From the NCBI GenBank assembly GCA_000499405.2, contig HG738138.1:20189753-20253752 (forward strand): DNA of 64,000 bases, written 5' to 3'. Under the pieces are notes generated by a model. That model saw only the letters and a program-made list of their open reading frames with translations. It was not told the DNA's origin and ran no database searches. This document shows positions 60,901-64,000 of this stretch, one piece after another. This DNA is from Onchocerca volvulus (taxonomy: Eukaryota; Nematoda; Chromadorea; Rhabditida; Onchocercidae). The position numbers were made by a program, and so were the translations under genes. The stretch's first letter is position 1. Each line of letters begins with the position of its first letter.

Positions 60901-62084
60901 ACGTTGCATTCGAATAAGCACGTATTTCTATGTAGATATACCTATTTTTTTTTTACTTTATACCTATGGCAGGTAAAATCGAACATACATTTTTATTTAT
61001 ACAGACTAGCTGGACCAAAGTCACGCGGAGCGTGGCCGAGTACAACCATTTATTTATAAAAAAGTTCTGTTCGCTTGATCGTTTCTCTTAAGCCACCCTA
61101 AACTCAATGCTGTTTTATAATTAGCAGAAACTAAATTTTAGTCAGAATTTAACTTTCTTAAGCAATTTTGTTTTAGAAACCAGTAATTTATTTTTTTATA
61201 ATTTAGTTTCACATTAACCTTGAGTATGGATGCTGCAGTAATAAAATGAGAAAGAATATGAATAGTTCAGACATATTGCATCAAAAAGGTTGCATAAAGA
61301 AATTTGATGTCATTTAATATTCATTAAAAAGTAGATGTAAAATAGCGGCAGTATACTGCAAAGTTTGGTCAAACCCAAAACGTCTTGTGGTAGCACGTTT
61401 GACTATTAGCAAAACATATTTCAATAAAAAAGAAGAAAGAGCAGTTATTTCAAGAAGGAGTGAAGTCGAATGAAAATTAAATGAGCTCCTTCATATTCAG
61501 ATGATCCATTAAAGAAGAAAAATAGTTTTTTGCATGTACATTAATTCACTGAGTTAATTTTGGAAGCAATCGAATAATCCTTGCAAACAACCTTTATTCC
61601 ATTTAATTTCCATCTTCTCTCTCTCTCTCCAAATATTCGATATTCCATCAGCCGTACTCTTATACCTCTTTTATCATTCCATCTATTAGAAACAAGCTTA
61701 CTTAACAAGAATTCGTTAGATCCCACGAGATTGTTCGAGATATTTTATTAATTACAAGCATTTGCAACGGTCATTGCTCATCTGCTCGCAGATGCAGATC
61801 TCAATCTCAATGTTTGCTTCAATTTTATGTAAAATCTGGAACTCTTATTAAGTCATTCTCTGTACTTGTTTGGTATATATCAAAAATATTTTAACTTACT
61901 TATTGCTGATGAAATTAGCAGTTGTTGGAGTACCAGCGACAGTGACCAGACATTGCGATGATCCCAATGAATTAGAGTTTGATTCGGGTAATCCAGCAAT
62001 CGCTGTGGCTGTTCCAAATGTTGATCCGGAATTAGTAGCAGCCGCATGAGCGGCTGCAAATGCAGCAGCGTTCAAGGGAAACAT
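57988..62084 (-). CDS. ceh-22: NK2-class homeobox transcription factor (CEH-22-like)
   Basis: Nuclear DNA-binding factor of the NK2 class; the worm relative ceh-22 drives pharyngeal muscle genes. Seven exons in agreed phase (62084-61900, 59985-59885, 59621-59495, 59348-59227, 59046-58915, 58713-58536, 58270-57988) give 375 aa. The start is Ala/Ser/Thr-rich ([18 protein letters not shown]). Then come [20 protein letters not shown], an acidic region ([11 protein letters not shown]), a basic run (GKKKRRKRR), and the homeodomain at about 228-287: [48 protein letters not shown]. The Tyr of QNHRYK is the NK2 hallmark. [13 protein letters not shown] (about 314-326) resembles the NK2-specific domain. 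The end is a Ser/Tyr/Pro-rich tail finishing SNGWAW. Exon 4 could use a second donor at 59217, but then phase fails with exon 5. The 1.9-kb intron 1 holds a GC-rich palindromic patch. The PLLxGY block and Trp-ending tail favour ceh-22 over ceh-24 or ceh-27. Confidence 0.85.
61005..61050. repeat. GC-rich palindromic patch in ceh-22 intron 1
   Basis: About 45 bp beginning GACTAGCTGGACCAAAGTCA and containing CACGC-GGA-GCGTG (61022-61034) is over 55 percent GC within an intron that is about 70 percent AT. On the minus strand it reads GTTGTACTCGGCCACGCTCC. It has the look of the end of a dispersed repeat with a terminal hairpin, but no element body or second copy is visible in the window. Confidence 0.5.
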
Positions 62085-64000
62085 TTATTAGTTAGAAGAA
62101 ACTTTTCTGATAATGTTTTTGCTGTTGGAAAAAGAGAATTATTGAAAAATTTTTAATAACCAAAATTTGAAGTAATCCCGTTGAGGAATTCTTAAGTGAA
62201 ATAGAATAAAAGGAATTTGATAGACATGGAAGATACTGATTGCTAATTAATTTGATTTTTGTAGAGCAATCGAAAGTAGCGTATGAATCATCCATCTACC
62301 GAGAAGTATTGTTTAGTTAATATTTTTCGAGGATACTGGAGGAGATTCTCCATTACCACTCAACACTCCAGAATCCGATAATGTATAGTAAATGAAAATG
62401 AGTTCATTGGTGAGCTCCCTAACTCGCTTCTTTATTCTTTTACAAATCTACATGGAGCTCAGGTAAATTACAATTTGTCCGCCTCCTTCCAAACTTTTAT
62501 CATTTGCCATTGGATGTTGGTACACGGTATTGTTTCATCCTCTTCATCTGTCGAAATCTGTCTGTTTGAGATATTGTTTCCTTTCTTTAAGTAAACTTTC
62601 AAACGATTGGAGAGACAGTAAACTGAACGAGAGATTAATGATTTGTTCAAGTGACGTTTTCCCGCTACATTCTGAATATTTATTTTGTCTGTACAAATTC
62701 TCGAATACATATATAATCTATTAAATTGATAATAAGATAAAATGTAATACCAAAAAAATGAAATCCAAAAAGTATGCTTTCAGTTTAATCTTTTGATTTG
62801 ATGCTGAGCTTTACGGAACGTGTAGTCATAATTTTATTGCACGAATGACCTAATATTTTCGCAGTACAAAACAAATTATTGATAGTTCAGATCGATATAT
62901 TGTTTGTTAATTCATATGAAGACATTAAACTGTTTATCATTTAGGAGATTTTTCAAAAAAGAATTATGCACAGACAATCAAAAATACACCAAGAACTAAA
63001 AAATTACAATTCCGTCACATATTGGAAATTGATGTTTTTCGAAGATTTAAAACAAAACTAAAAGAAAGATATAACTCGCATTGACCTTTGGACTTTGTAT
63101 ATCTAGAAATGATGACAGAAGAGGAAAGATTGTCCTCATTTGATGTGATTTATACCGGCATGGTTTCCATCTCGAATAACAGTATTTTCGAAGGTAAACA
63201 ATCACAGTAGCTAAGAGGGATGATGAAGTAGAACTCACTTCGAATCTATTTATCTGCAAACATTTCCCATTCTATTTCTACTTTTACTTTCTATGACAAC
63301 ATTACGAAACCAGCAGTTTGAGCCTCGATTTCGCGCATTATGAAACGATTTTGAGTGATTAAGCAGTTGTTAAGGAGATGATCAAATACTAAAATAGAAT
63401 GATTTTTGAATTGTTGAAATTCCTTATTTTCTTTCATGCGATACTTTTTCGCTCAAGAAAGACAAATAATATTTAGTTTTTATCGGCATTCTGAAAATTT
63501 GGAAGGTTGAAATAAGGATGGCAAAAATCTGCTGTGACATCTTTTGCTAATGTCGTTAAATTACACGTGAAATTTTGAAATGAAGTGAAAATGTATTGAG
63601 CATGGTATTTTGTGAGACAAAGTACATACTTCTCCAAGGCCAAGATATTATAGGAATGACACATCGTTTCATCGAATTGATATTCTTTATCGTAAATGCA
63701 ATTTATTTGAAAAATGAGAAAATCAAAAAATCATAGAGAATTTTTACATTGAAATGCATCCTCCAAAAGGAATTATAGATTAGTATCATTTATAATGTCG
63801 AAGAGGCTCAAATCGAGATGAAAAATAGGACAAAATTAATGTCATCTTGGACAACTTGAATGTACAATTGAATGATATGTTCATTCCAATATCCATGGCG
63901 CTTATCCAAGCTTATTGTTAGTTTTCAGATCAAAAAGCAACTTTATTGAATGACTTATAATCTCGAGGGAACCGCTGCGGTACCACAACACAACGATATC
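62085..64000. other. Region upstream of ceh-22, no gene seen
   Basis: No exon could be supported on either strand. It presumably contains the homeobox gene's promoter and 5' UTR. The last 40 bases (GAGGGAACCGCTGCGGTACC) are GC-richer than the rest and may begin another feature beyond the edge. Confidence 0.45.

Overview
This window is AT-rich eukaryotic DNA whose genes are split into many short exons by compact introns with GT...(T)nCAG or TTTAG ends. The gene set (an AKT-1-type kinase with two alternative kinase-core exons, a TWK-type K2P channel, a PLC-beta, a CEH-22-type NK2 homeobox gene) and the intron style point to a nematode, most likely a spirurid or filarial one. That assignment is inference from content; no rRNA or mitochondrial marker is present. 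Most exon chains below were built by hand and checked for reading-frame phase across junctions; unresolved junctions are named.

Layout. 1-4952 (-): the N-terminal part of an AKT/PKB kinase (PH domain and most of the kinase), with two homologous, interchangeable exons for the kinase hinge and alphaE region; its 3' end lies outside the window. 6337-14812 (-): a single-pass membrane protein of about 393 aa that I do not recognise, with a furin-like site, one TM helix and a tail carrying a repeated PQY motif. Its 4.2-kb intron contains a decayed protein phosphatase 1 pseudogene on the same strand (about 9850-11452). Only 184 bp separate its start codon from the divergent TIM50 gene. 14997-17656 (+): TIM50, the mitochondrial inner-membrane import receptor. 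20249-23505 (+): secreted or Golgi glutaminyl-peptide cyclotransferase. 32068-37802 (+): a two-pore-domain K+ channel with a long cytosolic tail. 45388-56848 (+): phospholipase C-beta, about 28 exons. 57988-62084 (-): an NK2-class homeobox gene very like ceh-22, tail-to-tail with the PLC.

Gene-poor stretches of about 8.6 kb (23.5-32.1 kb) and 7.6 kb (37.8-45.4 kb) flank the channel gene. They hold only small tandem duplications, homopolymer runs and a foldback element. Three hairpin-forming inverted repeats (43.06 kb, 47.11 kb and 50.57 kb; the last two inside PLC introns) and a GC-rich palindromic patch (61.02 kb, inside ceh-22 intron 1) are the main non-coding structures.

Functionally the loci are mostly unrelated (insulin/PI3K signalling, mitochondrial import, peptide N-terminal cyclisation, membrane excitability, Gq signalling, pharynx-type transcription factor). 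I saw no prokaryotic-style system, CRISPR array, complete transposon, tRNA or rRNA. The best candidates for something little described are the membrane protein with the shedding site and tail repeat, the paired akt exons, the nested PP1 relic and the intronic hairpins.
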